From NCBI GenBank assembly GCA_020205615.1, contig CM035160.1:3822437-3886436 (forward strand): a stretch of DNA of 64,000 bases, given 5' to 3'. Each line of letters opens with the position of its first letter. Positions within the stretch are counted from its first letter, which is position 1. Origin of the DNA: Panax quinquefolius (taxonomy: Eukaryota > Streptophyta > Magnoliopsida > Apiales > Araliaceae). Both the position numbers and the translations under genes were made by a program. The notes beneath the pieces were generated by a model that was given only the letters and a program-made list of their open reading frames with translations, was not told the DNA's origin and did not search any database. Shown piece by piece: positions 47,890-59,958 of this stretch.

Positions 47890-49614
47890 TCATTTTACAA
47901 TTACTTGTGTTTGAATGTATAATTTGGGTGTATATATAGATATGTTCTTATATTAAATACGGGATAAATCAACTTTTAGTATATGTACTGGGACACGACT
48001 TACAATTTGGTACCCAAAGTGAAAAAAGTTATAAACTGGTGATTGTACTCGAAAAAATATTACACTCCGTTAAACATTAGGGACACGACTTGCAATTTGG
48101 TACTTGAAGTGAGAAAAGTTATAAATTGGTGATTGTACTCAAAAAAATTTATAATCTGGTGCTTGTACTTTCTAATTTTTAAATAATCATTAAAATTGAT
48201 CCAACGAGAGAGACAAACATACAGAGAGAGAAGCGAAGTCGACACGAAGAAGATCCTCGATGTTTTGTTCCATCTTTTCTTGCCTCCCACATTCGCACAA
48301 TTGCTCCACAGTGGCACCGACTTAAGAACTCTGGTGTAATCCATTCATTTTTATTGCATGAACTACAATCTTATTTCCCGATTTCATTTACGATTCCACT
48401 CCAAGACGAGCTCATCCTTTCAATCAAATACTGAAAAACCCTTTAATAAATATATAGGAACCAGTAATGAATGGAGAATCGAGACAAGAAGAATGAGAGA
48501 AGAAGAAGGACAGAAGAAAAGAACCCTAATTTTCAAACAGAATATGTAACGCCCCCAAAATAGGTCCATTCCATCCAACCCATTCTGAGTCGCCAAATAT
48601 ATGGTACAGAAAAACAACTACAACTTTATTATAACAATTGTCGTGCAAAATACAACAACACATATTTGTGAGTTTGGATACAAATATATACCAATCAGAA
48701 GACGTCACAATGACACCTTACATAAAGGTATAGTCAAAAGCTGCTTTTAGAAATTAGAATCTTTGGGAAGTGCTCAAGAAACCTTTCAGATACATGGGAG
48801 GCCATGCTTTTAGGTTATGGTAGATATCATATGGCCACGAGTAATTATCCTTGGTTGACCTAATAGACCCCAAAGAAAAACGAGAAGATTACTATCATAT
48901 TCTTCCCAATGGTGATTCTTTCTCGACATATCATTATCTCCATCATCTCTAATTGAGTATTATACTCCAAACAAACACCAAGATTTATAGGTAGTGCTTG
49001 TAAATATACTCAAAGAAGTGGATGAGCACTGACCATGTCTTATGATGACACGAGGTTGTATGTCATTAGACATCTTGTATGATAGTGGCAAAACACCCTT
49101 CCAAGTTAAATTCACCTCACCCTCAACATCTATAGACCACCATTCTATTCCCTCGCTTATCCCCCACTCGACCCCCAAATTTATACTTTTATTACCTGAA
49201 AGGAATTGTGAAACAAAAGGGTGAGCACAACTAGCTCAGTAAAGAATATTATGACTAAAGATAAATAAATTATCAATAGTCTTCATCAGTAATAAATCAG
49301 AGATTTAGAACATATGATAGATGATAAAACTTTTCAACCATAGTTGCAGCGGAATGAGCAATCCATTAGAAGAGTCAAATAGACCATAAAATCTATTATC
49401 TTCTCCATGTTAAAAGTCCACCAACAATATTTTATCCCTGTAACATCAATCAACAGTTCCTTTCTACAATCATATGAATAACTCATAATCATAATTGTGA
49501 TTCTAAATTCCTCTTCTCATCCAGGACGAAGATAATTTTCATCACCTGTCTTTACCTGAAACATCAAATATCATGGTTATACCAAATCACAGTTCCTGTT
49601 CATAATCATACTAA

Positions 49615-49885
49615 TAAATTCATCTTTGCACCACGGCCAAAGATATTCATCAACAGATTCATCTTTACACTACAAAGCTAAAGATATTCAACAATAGGTC
49701 ATCTTTGCAGACACGAGCCAAAGATATTCATCAATAATTCATCTTTGCTACTACAAAGTAAAGATATTCAACAACAGTCATCTTTGCATTACGAAAGCAA
49801 AAGATATTCATCAATAATTCATCTTTGCACTACAAAGCTAAGATATTCATCAACAAGTCATCTTTGCACTACTGAGCCAAAGATA
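49615..49885. repeat. Expanded ATCTTTG/CAAAGAT hairpin array in the solo LTR
   Basis: About seven to eight units of roughly 35 bp carry CATCTTTGCACTAC, a variable centre, then AAAGATATTCATC. Several units have changed arms (GCTAAAGAT, AGTAAAGAT). Shorter, partly decayed units continue to about 50110. Confidence 0.7.
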
Positions 49886-51250
49886 TTCATATATCAAAGA
49901 AATACATAATCATTTCGAAGTTATATAACAATAATTATAACCATGTTGATCAATTCACCTTTGCACTTAAGCTAAAAATATTCAATTGTAAATTCAATGG
50001 TCATGATCATACCGGTCAACAATTCACTTTTTGCACCATCGCCAAAGAGAACCTATGGTCACGATCATACCAATAATCTACTCATCTTTACACTCAAGTC
50101 AAAGAGAAATATCATCATTAGGGTTATAAGAATGTTATATAAAAACAATATAATCAAAACATGGTTTTAATTTCAAGAGTAAGATTCATAAATCAACGAT
50201 AATTTGGTCGAGAAGAAACCAATTTGTCGTGAATAGACCGTATTCATACATAGATCGTGATAGTATGCGATAAGAACTAACCTCGGCTAAAAGATAAAGT
50301 TTCATAATAAAATTCATATCCATATTTATAACACCTTAATCCAAATGTTATAAATCACTTAGAAATCTCATAATCTAATATTATTAATATTATAATAATA
50401 TTTTAATCATTTCTTAAACTTATAAATAATTTAATCCAATTATTTACACTTTAATAATTAATGCATTTAATCATCTAAAATGCCAAACTCATAAGATTTC
50501 ATCATCATTAACCAAAACCCTCATAAAATCTCCATATACCTCATATATGATTCTCAAGCCAATAAATCATATTTTCCAATTTTCTTACTTCACATAACAT
50601 ATTTAATTCATTTATTCATAACTAGAACATTTTCATGAAAAATACCAAATCAGTTCCAAAAATATTTCTTTTCTGGGATTTAGCATAACATAGTCCCATA
50701 TTGAACATATATTTTTCTCGAAATTTTAAAAATTCACTTACTATTTTTCATATGGCCAAAACCACCGAATATTTAAACATTTATCATAAATTATACTTTT
50801 ATCCAAAAATTCTGAAATTAATACGGTATACTGATATTATATAGATGTACTCCCAATAAAAATTTCATCAATTTTGGAGTTAATCACAAGGAGTTATAAA
50901 TAGTTACTTTTAAAATAGTCTTTTCTCATAAAATCCATAACTCCTAATCTATACATCCAAAAATCGCCATTTTGGACACACTCTAAAACTCATCAAAATA
51001 TCATTTCAAATTTTTCCAGAATTTTTGAAGGTTCAGAAAAATTTCGAAACTAAAAACATAATAACCCTTAAAATCACTTTACTATCCCTTACCTCCGAAA
51101 AGCGATCTTGATTTGGAATAATATTTGAACGAACTTGCAACCAGATAGCAATACTCAAAAGTATACTCAAAATACTCACAAGAATACGCTCGATAATATA
51201 GAGAGAGAAAACTTGAGTTTTCGTGTGTTTTTCAATTCTAACCTAAAGCA

Positions 51251-51260
51251 CTATTTATAG
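51251..51260 (-). promoter_or_regulatory. TATA box in the solo LTR
   Basis: CTATAAATAG on the minus strand lies at the position matching the TATA motifs of the full-length copies, with the same pyrimidine-rich sequence (TTTTCTCTCTCTATATTATC) on its downstream side. A retained LTR promoter here would point left, toward 48.5 kb. Confidence 0.5.
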
Positions 51261-52248
51261 GAAAACGCTTTAACACCAAAGTAGAAAATTTATTAAAATA
51301 TTAATATATATATATATATATAATCTTCACGCACACCTTGGACAATCTGATCTCAGCTCTTTTTCCATGCTAGTGGGCACACCTACCTTGTTAAAAACGT
51401 TTTTCTTTTAAAACAAATTTATAACTTTTGAAAAATAATTATTTTGAACTTGAACTTCAATAATTCATAATAAATAGCTCTTTTATTCGAAAATTCGAAT
51501 CTTGCGATTTTTTATAGGAAATTCAATTCTCTACAACTTTACAGAAGAAAGTTTTTCCAAATTTCAAACAAAAATTGACCGAAATCCACAAACGGACGAT
51601 TTTACAGGCTATAATCAAATTTCAGTCAAGAAATGGGGTCCACCGACACACAAAACATGTGTTAAACATTTATTGTAACAAAAATATTCTTCCTCCTCAT
51701 ATACTCATATATTCCACACTCACTGTAAAAATATCACCATTATTATATTATTAAAATAATATATTTAAATGAATTATTTTATCAGAAAAAGATAAAATAT
51801 TAATTTTCAACAATTGTCACTTTAAAAATTTTCTCCATCTATATCCACATAAAATAAATATTTTTCTCATCATAAAATCAATAATTAATTATTCACAAAT
51901 AATATTACATAATCACAATATTAACAACTGAGCAGGGTTCTGCAAGAAGAGGGCTTTCCAATAAAATTTCTCTCACTTCTTGGCTTGGTAGCAATTAGGT
52001 GACCAAACCTCTCCTTAGACAGTAGAACTTTCTAGGCATTGCCAATAATGTTATCCAATAATATTATTTAGATAATATGAATTATTGCTCAGATAATAAA
52101 AAAAATATCGTGTCGTGACAATTATTGAAACAACAATAATATAAAATATCAACGTAGCAATTATTGAATCAATGAAATAAAATATTGAAAGAATTATTGT
52201 AACAATTATTGAGTAATGCCTTTTACGAAAAAAAAAATTATCATGCTT

Positions 52249-52371
52249 CATGAATAGTACTCGTGAATAGTAACTCGTGAATAGTAACTCATGAATAGTA
52301 ACTCGTGAATAGTAATTCATGAATAGTAACTCGTGAATAGTAACTCGTGAATAGTAACTCATGAATAGTAA
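52249..52371. repeat. Nine-unit 14-bp minisatellite
   Basis: Nine units of CTCGTGAATAGTAA or CTCATGAATAGTAA run without interruption. This is the longest and cleanest version of the minisatellite seen in the other LTRs, but here it lies near the start of the LTR (in its own orientation) and not next to the TATA region. Confidence 0.8.
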
Positions 52372-52655
52372 TTAAAAAAAAAATTGAATACTTTTATTTC
52401 ATAAAATTTGGGGTCTTACAGAATAAAGATGAAACCCTACTGTTTAACGGAGTGTAACATTTTTTGAGTATAATCACCAGTTTATAACTTTTTTCACTTC
52501 GGGTACCAAATTGTAAGTCGTGTCCCTAATGTTTAACGGAGTGTAACATTTTTCGAGTACAATCACCAATTTGTAATTTTTTCACTTCTTGGTGCAAATT
52601 GTAAGTGTCGTCCCAAAGACAAGTACTCAAAAGTTGATTTATCCCTATTAAATAC

Positions 52656-52780
52656 ATCATTCAAATATTATCAATTGTAGTTATCCACATGCCTAATCCC
52701 AACCCTATTGGAATAGATTTTTTACACACTATATGATTAGGGTCGGGTATATGATATACTCTCCCACCCCACCCTTTACA

Positions 52781-52834
<54 letters not shown>

Positions 52835-53179
52835 TAACATTGTGTATATATATAATTATGTATTTATTTAATTTATTTCAAAATTATTTGTATTTTGTTA
52901 TATAGATATATAATTTGTTGAATTAGTTGCAAGGTTAAAAGAGGAATTATGATAAGGAAATAGGACAAAGCCTCAGCCTGATGAAAGGGGAGGGGTAGGT
53001 AGCATCCCCTATCTGCTATCTGATGATGGAGTAGTATACAGTCGAATTTTGATGAAGTATAAACAATCTTCATCTAAAAACATAGCGCATTATTCAATCA
53101 TATAACAATAATTACTAGAAACGATCGAATGTTTTCTAGACACAACACATTAATTGTCTGTCATGACTGAGTGAGTGAG
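52656..53179. other. Intergenic DNA with a long AT microsatellite
   Basis: A (TA)n run spans 52783-52830. The rest is AT-rich and has no gene. The segment just left of 53180 would hold the 3' untranslated region of the dioxygenase. Confidence 0.6.
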
Positions 53180-54461
53180 TCAGTGATCAAGTCTAAAACA
53201 GTCCAATGCTGGTTCAACCTGGCAAGCTTTTCCAGTAAAAGTGTTGAAAAAGTCTTTGTATAAATAGGATCTGTAAAGAGCAGGATTGTCAGCATCGTCA
53301 GTTAAAGCTCTTGCGGGTTGTATGATGAAGTCGTTTGAGGGGATTATAAATCCGCCAATTGTGGTCCGACCCTCTTTTGAATCAGTCACCACTCGATGTA
53401 TCGCACTCTTCAAAATCTCATTACTCATAACCTACGTACCCATGCACATCAAAAATTCACATAATAATTATACTGTCAACTCGGCTGGCATGCATGGCAT
53501 ATATACGAACTAGCTAGACACCAATTAATGACTGACGTATCACGTACCCGTAACTGAAGACCAGGAATGATCACAAATGCTTTAGGAAAAGGCTCGACCC
53601 CCATCCATTGCCCATTCTTGAAGATCTGGAGTCCAGAGACATCACCTTGCTGCAGAATGCTTATGAGATTAGGGTCACAATGTTCCGGCATTGCCAGGGT
53701 CAGGCTTGGGTCAGGGCATGGAATGTGATGATTTACAGATAATAACTGAATCTTGGTTGGTTCACCCTCAAAATAACCAACTTCAAGTCCCAATCCTTGC
53801 CGCATCATATCCAAAATTCTCAACAACAACCCCCTTACTTCAACCGAGTATAGACCAACAGTTTTGCTGACATAAAACAAATTTCAGTAACAAATTAAGG
53901 AGAATATATATATTATATTATATAATTATATTACCGGTAAGCAGTAGGCTTTTCCGGCCAAGATTGAATATGATCCTCTAAAGGATGGCAGCGGTGGGTG
54001 AAATTATCTCTCCAGTAATGAACCTCTTCTTTGTCATAACCCAAAGTGCTTGTATACAGCTTGCAGCTTTTATTTGGATCATTTGAGTAAAAGCTTGCCT
54101 TATACTCGGCAGACATGCCGAAGAAGTCCTTGAACACATTCATTGTGTCATCCATTAGGCTTGTTGAAACTCCATGGTTAATCACCTAATATAAATAATT
54201 TAATCTATACCTCATCAGAACGGAACTTGAAAGAAAAATGTATCTATAATTTTTAAATGAAGAACAAACCTGAAATATTCCAAATTCCTGGCTGGCTTTT
54301 AAGACTTGCTGAATGGTTTCATCGGGAGATTTTTGAAGGTCAATGATCGGAATGTCTCTTGAAATTGGGACAACGTGGTTTCCAGGTCTTCTATGGGGTG
54401 GGAATACAAAACTTTCAGGGACAGATTGAACATTTTTCCAGTTGGAAATGATCACTTCCAT
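53180..54461 (-). CDS. 2-Oxoglutarate/Fe(II)-dependent dioxygenase, DOXC type, four exons
   Basis: Exons are 54461-54270, 54185-53935, 53866-53548 and 53431-53180, all with GT/AG borders and matching phases, giving 337 residues. The N-terminal part (IPIIDLQ near residue 37) is the DIOX_N domain. In the C-terminal core the iron ligands are His210, Asp212 and His266. The protein resembles the hyoscyamine 6-dioxygenase-like branch (DPNKSCKLYTSTLGYDKEEV, HYWRDN). Three usual features are altered. The NxY that helps hold 2-oxoglutarate reads NHH, NIGD reads IPGL (247-251), and the RxS that binds the co-substrate reads R276-T-T278. The substrate is unknown. Cytosolic; no targeting signal. Confidence 0.88.
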
Positions 54462-57016
54462 GATCAGTTTGCTGCTTAATGTGTGCGTGCGTGCATGGGT
54501 TTTTAAAGAAAAACCACCCAATTAATAATTAAGCTACGTGTATTTGATTGTAAGGATAAGGACAAGCTCATTCTCATGAGAATCAAAGAAATTTGATTCC
54601 TCACTTCAATTTTCATCCCTATCAACTTAAACTGTGGTCCAGGCAGCTAATTATTGCCCTATTTAATTTTTAGATTATCCCTTGATCCAAAAAAGAATCA
54701 TACATTGCTTTGGACAATAATATAAAATTACATTATTTGAGGGACGGATACACTCAGAACCAGGGGGCAAGTGCCCACTCTTAATTTTTATTCTTTTTTT
54801 ATAAGTATAATGTTAATATTGTAAATTGGTGCCCACCCTTAAAATAAAATAAAATAAAAAAGGCTTGGAACAAGGTACAACCTCATAATTAGGAATTTTT
54901 AATATCCTCTTTTAACTTCATATTTCAATTTTTATTTACACGAGTCTATTTGATTTCTACAAAATTTTAGAGTTAAAGTTAAATATCATTAAAATTTTCA
55001 ATTTATTATTCATGAACGGTTAATTAGTTAGTTTTGATTCTTATTTATTTTTATGCGTTCATGCTAATTAGTACATCCGTACATATTCTTTAACTTTGCA
55101 ATATATATTGAAATTTGTGGCATGTGTGTAATTACATTACATGTTGAATTTAAATCAATAAAGGCATAAATTGTGAATATATAATTTTGATTAAAACTAT
55201 AAGGTGTTTAATTTGTTCTTATTATTAATTATTTTATTATTAAATTGTGAATTAATATTTCATATTTAGAATCAGGATAAACTTCAAGATCTAGCACTAC
55301 TAAACGCGTTTCACTATATCTTTACAAAAAGATGTATTTGAGACCATTAAAAATAGGGCGGTTATAAAACAATTTCAAAAAATAAAGCCTCAAAGAATGA
55401 TTTTGTATTGACTTTTATGTGTTTTTAATTGAAATTTATATTTTGTATTTTTTTTATTATTTTTAAAATTTTAATTATAAAAGTGTCCACCCTTACAAAA
55501 ATATAATAAATTCAGAGTTTTGGGCCAATTTAGGCAGAGCATGAGCACTAAATTAGCGAAACGGCACATATGGACAAGACTAAAATTAATACTCCATGCA
55601 TGATATCATATTATTATTAGGGTTATACTACGTATTCCATACAAGTGTGGTAACGAAATCTTGATTTTGGGCTAACATGCATTTTGTATCAACGTCTCTC
55701 GAGTGAAAAAGACTAGTATGTCATTTTTAATTAAATTGGCATCAACAAATCTTTGGTTTGGTAGGTACACCTATAATACCTCTAATATTATACTCCATAA
55801 ATAGGGATAAAAATTCAGTGACTTTTCACGCGTATTAAGAAGATGAATAAAACGACAAAATCATAATATAATAATGTCATTAAATATGGAGAGAGAATTA
55901 GAATAAGAAAAATATGAGATATTTAATGTTATGGGTATAATAGGAAAATATGTGTAAAAGTTTGGTTATTAAAAGAAAATAGACATTTAATATGGGACTA
56001 TCCAAAATAGTAATAAGGACTTTTTTATCATGGCACGGAAGGAGTAGCATATATCAAATTACATTACATAAGATAAGAGAAGATAAGGTTGAGGTCATAA
56101 AAATTAGCCCAAGCTTAAGGTATTCAACTGTAATCCTTGAAGACCTGAAAGCCCATAAACAACCCCTTGGGCCTTGGAGAAGAATGGTGGGGTAATAACA
56201 TTAGGAGGAGGATCAGATGCAGAGAGAGTGTTGGAAGAATGAGTTAATAATTACAACCATGGTAACAATAACATTGGGATGGATGGCCAAATACGTTGAG
56301 ATTAAAAAATTCAACAATTTTGGTAACAATAATTCCCCATGCTCAGGCCCAGGCCCAGGGATGAGAAAGTGATGTTGTTTTGATGGAATAACTCAATTTC
56401 CAAGTATATCCAATTCCAACAAAAAACAAGAAGTAAGAATTAAGTTAGAATATTTGTAGTAATTATTATAATGGTCACCCACGCTGGAGTTACATTACAT
56501 TACATGGGTCACCACACCAGGTCCCCCGGCCGCATGCCTTGCCTTGTTCGCTTTACGATTTCAATTCAATTTCGCCAAATTCTATGCTTTCCAATCCTTC
56601 TCCTAAAATACTCCCTTTCATAATTGAAATGGTGTCAAACACATCGCGTGTGCTAAAGTAGCCAAGTACTATATATCTATCTATTTTCTGATGAGTAATT
56701 TTTGATGGATCAATTCGACTGTGCACTGAAATTAAAGTTATATTTTTCTTGATTTCTCAAACAGCAATGTCATTCAGGACTCAACTTAACCTTTCTCTCT
56801 CCAACTCCCATCTCCATGTGTCTCTCTCCCCTTCCCCCGGCCCCTATCATTTAATGCTACACCTTTTTTAACATTTTTTGTCATTGTGTTGTTCGTAGAC
56901 TCAAAAACTCATTCATTACAACCCCCAACTGTACTCTCTTCTTCATTTGATTCACTTCCTATTCAAGATCATACCAAATGCAAACTTGATCATTTCTTTC
57001 TCCCAACCCATCTCAC
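54462..57016. other. Intergenic DNA with degraded repeats
   Basis: The segment at about 54755-55530 has GGGGGCAAGTGCCCACTCTT and AAGTGTCCACCCTTACA words at opposite ends and looks like a worn DNA transposon, but no clear termini were found. The remainder is AT-rich. From about 56800 it turns pyrimidine-rich (CTTTCTCTCTCCAACTCCC, CTCTCTCCCCTTCCCCC), as expected for the promoter and leader of the ATL gene. An open frame at 55992-56195 shows no domain. Confidence 0.45.
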
Positions 57017-58078
57017 ATGAATTCTGTTCAAATATATATTCACAATCATGAATCTCAACCTCTTATTCCTCCAATCAAAAACCATTTCAATCTTATCCCC
57101 CAATCTCTTTCTTCAATCAAGAACCAGCAAAATCCACCTTATCAATCTCCCCTGCCTAATTCATCCAATGGCTTCCCAATCCTTGCCCTCGGAGTACTAG
57201 GCATCATGGCCACAGCTTTCTTACTAGTAGGCTACTACATCTTTGTGACTAAATGCTGCTTAAACTGGCAACAATTTTACCCTCTCAGGCGCTTTTCCGT
57301 CATGCAAACGCAGCGTTCTGAAGATCCATTCATGGCCTACTCCCCCTCATGGCAGAGCCGAGGGCTAGACGAACTGTTAATCCGCGAAATCCCAAGTTTT
57401 CAGTATAGTAAAAGTGAAGGTGAAGGTGAAGAAAGAAGTTTGTACAAATGTGTGGTATGTTTGAACGAGTTTCAAGAAAATGATACACTAAAAGTCCTTC
57501 CCAGCTGCAAACATGGCTTCCACTTAGACTGCATTGATATATGGCTTCAAAGCAATGATAATTGCCCTCTTTGCAGATTAAGCATTTCGGGTACAACCAG
57601 ATATCCGATTGATCTGATTATTGCACCAAATTCTTCTCCTCAAGATCCTCACCCATTCATCAGCAGAGGGCTCATGGGTAGTGATGAAGATTTTGTGGTA
57701 ATTGAATTGAGTGAAGAACAAGAAATAAATGAGTCAAGAGAGCATTTGGTGCAATCTATAAGCCATTCAACGAGAAATGTTGAGATGAAACCAAGAAAGT
57801 TCCATCACGCATCGATTATGGGAGATGAATGCATCAATGTAAGAGAAAAAGATGATCAGTTTTGTGTGCAACCCATTCGGAGATCTTTCTCAATGGATTC
57901 TGCAGCTGACCGGAATGTTTATATATCAGTTCAAGAGATTATACGGCAGGATAGGCATTTTAGTGAGGCTAGAAACAATGAGGAATGCAGCAGCAGCAGC
58001 AGCAGATTCCGAAAACCTTTCTTTTCATTCGGACATGGAAGAGGATCAAGAAGTTCAGTACTTCCTATTGAGTTCTAG
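57017..58078 (+). CDS. ATL-family RING-H2 E3 ubiquitin ligase (ATL1/ATL16-like)
   Basis: An intron-free frame codes 353 residues. A single membrane segment lies at about 53-77 (FPILALGVLGIMATAFLLVG). The GLD motif is at 116-118 (SRGLDELLIREIPSF). The RING-H2 finger has C145, C148, C164, H166, H169, C172, C183 and C186, with W176 and P184, which bind the E2. This order, with no introns, defines the plant ATL family of membrane-anchored ubiquitin ligases in defence and hormone responses. The long C-terminal tail with RRSFSMDSA and a CAG-repeat serine run (ECSSSSSRF) resembles ATL1 and ATL16. The ATG at 57017 is the first in the frame and the leader is pyrimidine-rich. Confidence 0.93.
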   Translation: MNSVQIYIHNHESQPLIPPIKNHFNLIPQSLSSIKNQQNPPYQSPLPNSSNGFPILALGVLGIMATAFLLVGYYIFVTKCCLNWQQFYPLRRFSVMQTQRSEDPFMAYSPSWQSRGLDELLIREIPSFQYSKSEGEGEERSLYKCVVCLNEFQENDTLKVLPSCKHGFHLDCIDIWLQSNDNCPLCRLSISGTTRYPIDLIIAPNSSPQDPHPFISRGLMGSDEDFVVIELSEEQEINESREHLVQSISHSTRNVEMKPRKFHHASIMGDECINVREKDDQFCVQPIRRSFSMDSAADRNVYISVQEIIRQDRHFSEARNNEECSSSSSRFRKPFFSFGHGRGSRSSVLPIEF

Positions 58079-59290
58079 CAATTAATCATATATATATATA
58101 TATATATATATTTTCCCTTTTGTTTATTTTCCTTGTGTGTTTCTCTTCTTTGCTTGGGATGTAAGGGAAACAAAAGTGTGCTAGGTGATTTTAGTTTTGA
58201 TTTTATTATACAATATGAGAGAGTTAGTCATATTGGGTACTGCTAAAATATTGGCATGGCTGCAAAAATCATTGCTAAACGCACTAGAGGCTAGAGATGA
58301 TTTTGTCCTCTGTTTTTCTGCGTTCTACTCTTCATGAATGAAAATGATTGTGCTTTAACTATGATTCTAAAATTGAGGGACCCTTCTTTAGCTAACAATG
58401 AGTAAATTTATTATAGAGGTGTCCCTGGGGACTTACCACCAAGTTTACCTCTCTCTTTTTTTTCTTGGAGCAATTACTAGTATGTTGGTGCTGGTGAATG
58501 AATAACAAAAGATATGATTCTGTTTTAAGTTTGATAATGGCTTCTGTCTGAGCCCACCATCATCTTCTGTAAAAATAAAATGACCAATCACCAGTTAAGC
58601 TCCAGCTCATTTAAACTATTATGGCATCCAAAAACAAAAAATGTAATTGCCAAGTTTGACCTTCTAGAGATGTGTAATAAATTAGCATTCCTATACATGT
58701 GCATGGAATAAAATTTGTAATAACATAATCAATTTTTAAATAGGAAAGGGATTTTAACGAAAACAAAAGTTTATCAGATTTGATGTTTCCTCCAGCTCCA
58801 GCAAAGGAGATGCGTATTTTGTTTCACTTCACTACACGTTTCTTCACTTTTATTTTATTAGGATACAGCTCAAGTATGGATAGCAAAGCATGATTTATAA
58901 GCTCTCATTCACTTGTTCATTACAAGCATTAATAATGCCATAGAGTAGACCTGACAATTTAAGTTAAAAATTATATAGTTAATCAAAACCACTTAGATCT
59001 ATTGGGTTGATTAACTAGTTTTTAGGTGATTGATTAATTTGATTTTGGACCCATATTATTATTACAGATATGTGTTGGGTCTAGTTTATAATATTAGTCT
59101 ATAATATTTTTTTGCGCTTTTTAGAGCTAATACATCAACATGCATTATTACACTACATTCTACATTCTTATATAACACATATACATATTACATACTTTTA
59201 TAATTTATATATTTATAATTATGTATAAAAATTATTTCACTAATTATGAAATTAATCCATATTATGTTAACACTTTTAGTGTAACGAACT
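58079..59290. other. Intergenic DNA downstream of the ATL gene
   Basis: It starts with a short AT run (58090-58112) in the ATL 3' untranslated region. The rest is AT-rich with no coding signal and no clear repeat ends. Confidence 0.5.
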
Positions 59291-59299
59291 AAGCCCTCT

Positions 59300-59821
59300 A
59301 TTTTCTCTCTCTTCATTCGGCAGCTTTAGCTCTCTCGCGATTTACGTTTAAGGGTTTTTTTAAGGTTGGTATTTGTCTTTATTTCTCCTCCACAGTTGTT
59401 CATGATTTCGGATTTTGAATATTTCATTTTCCGGATTTGTTTTCTGTTGACTGCTTTCAGTTCAGCTTTATATTTTGATCTGGTTGTGATTAATTTTTGA
59501 CTGTGCTCTGGGTTTCATGAACTTGGGCTTTTTATTTGTGTTGATTGATTGATATATAGTGGAAGTTTTGATCGATATTTTTCATACAAATGCTTCTAAA
59601 ATGTCCAACACAACATGCATCTAGCCAGCCAGAGGTAGGTAGCTACTTATCAGGCGATATGCCATGTAGCAAAGAGCTGCAGAATTCCTCCAGACTATGT
59701 AGTTCCGCATACCAACTCAACCAATGTTCCTGCTAACCATGAGTTCACTCCTAAGGCTGATTTTGCTCCTCCCTTACCATCTAATGACAAGAAATGGAGC
59801 AAGTCTCACAAGTTACAATAA
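59300..59821 (+). pseudogene. Gene-like fragment with leader, intron and short C-terminal frame
   Basis: CTCTCTTCATTCGGCAGC (about 59309-59326) reads like a plant 5' leader, followed by a possible donor, TTAAG|GTTGGT (about 59364), and an intron-like T-rich stretch. From 59657 to the stop at 59821 one frame codes 54 residues of reasonable composition, including KSCRIPPDYVVPHTNSTNV and PLPSNDKKWSKSHKLQ. Upstream of it a different frame reads GSYLSGDMPC, so a one-base shift may break it. I do not recognise the protein. It may be a truncated duplicate of a gene elsewhere or a small real gene. Confidence 0.3.
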
Positions 59822-59958
59822 TAACAGAACTGAATTTACAAATTATTACAATAATGAATTAGACCTGCTATTATCAAGTGAGAAATGAAACTTTGATCGA
59901 GATGCCCCAATAAAGCCAAAAAATCTCTATAAGGAACCTTGTTTCATTCATTTCTATA

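Larger units (their letters stand above)
48545..52420 (-). mobile_element. Solo LTR of a chromovirus relative, 3.9 kb
   Basis: On the minus strand it starts TGTAAGACCCC and ends CCTATTTTGGGGGCGTTACA. It aligns in long blocks with the four LTRs of the retrotransposon nest, including the TATA region and the AT-rich block at 51720-52060. The 5-bp target duplication is perfect: GAATA at 48540-48544 and 52421-52425. No gag, pol, primer site or second LTR is present, so the element was reduced by recombination between its LTRs. It is about 1.1 kb longer than the others, largely from about 49900-51060 and an expanded hairpin array (49615-49885). Confidence 0.85.
47961..52645. mobile_element. Mutator-like non-autonomous element, split by a solo LTR
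   Basis: The left terminus begins GGGATAAATCAACTTTT, and the right terminus is its inverse complement (52629-52645). The flanks carry a perfect 10-bp direct repeat, TATTAAATAC, at 47951-47960 and 52646-52655. Target duplications of 9-11 bp with long terminal inverted repeats are typical of Mutator-like elements. The terminal repeats reach about 200 bp and contain two tandem units of about 90 bp (GGGACACGACTTACAATTTG). Without the LTR insertion the element is about 800 bp. The non-repeat interior (about 48190-48540) has gene-like composition, so it may hold a captured fragment. No transposase is present. Confidence 0.75.

Noticed and set aside
49615..49885. Regularly spaced short repeats resembling a CRISPR array
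   Set aside because: The repeats are part of an LTR, the spacers are near identical, and the setting is a plant chromosome with no cas genes. The palindromic units fit a tandem hairpin array.
54755..55530. Possible hAT-type element
   Set aside because: Related words occur at the two sides, but neither terminal inverted repeats nor an 8-bp duplication could be found.
55992..56195. Open frame of 67 codons
   Set aside because: No domain, no clear promoter, and AT-rich repeat-like surroundings.
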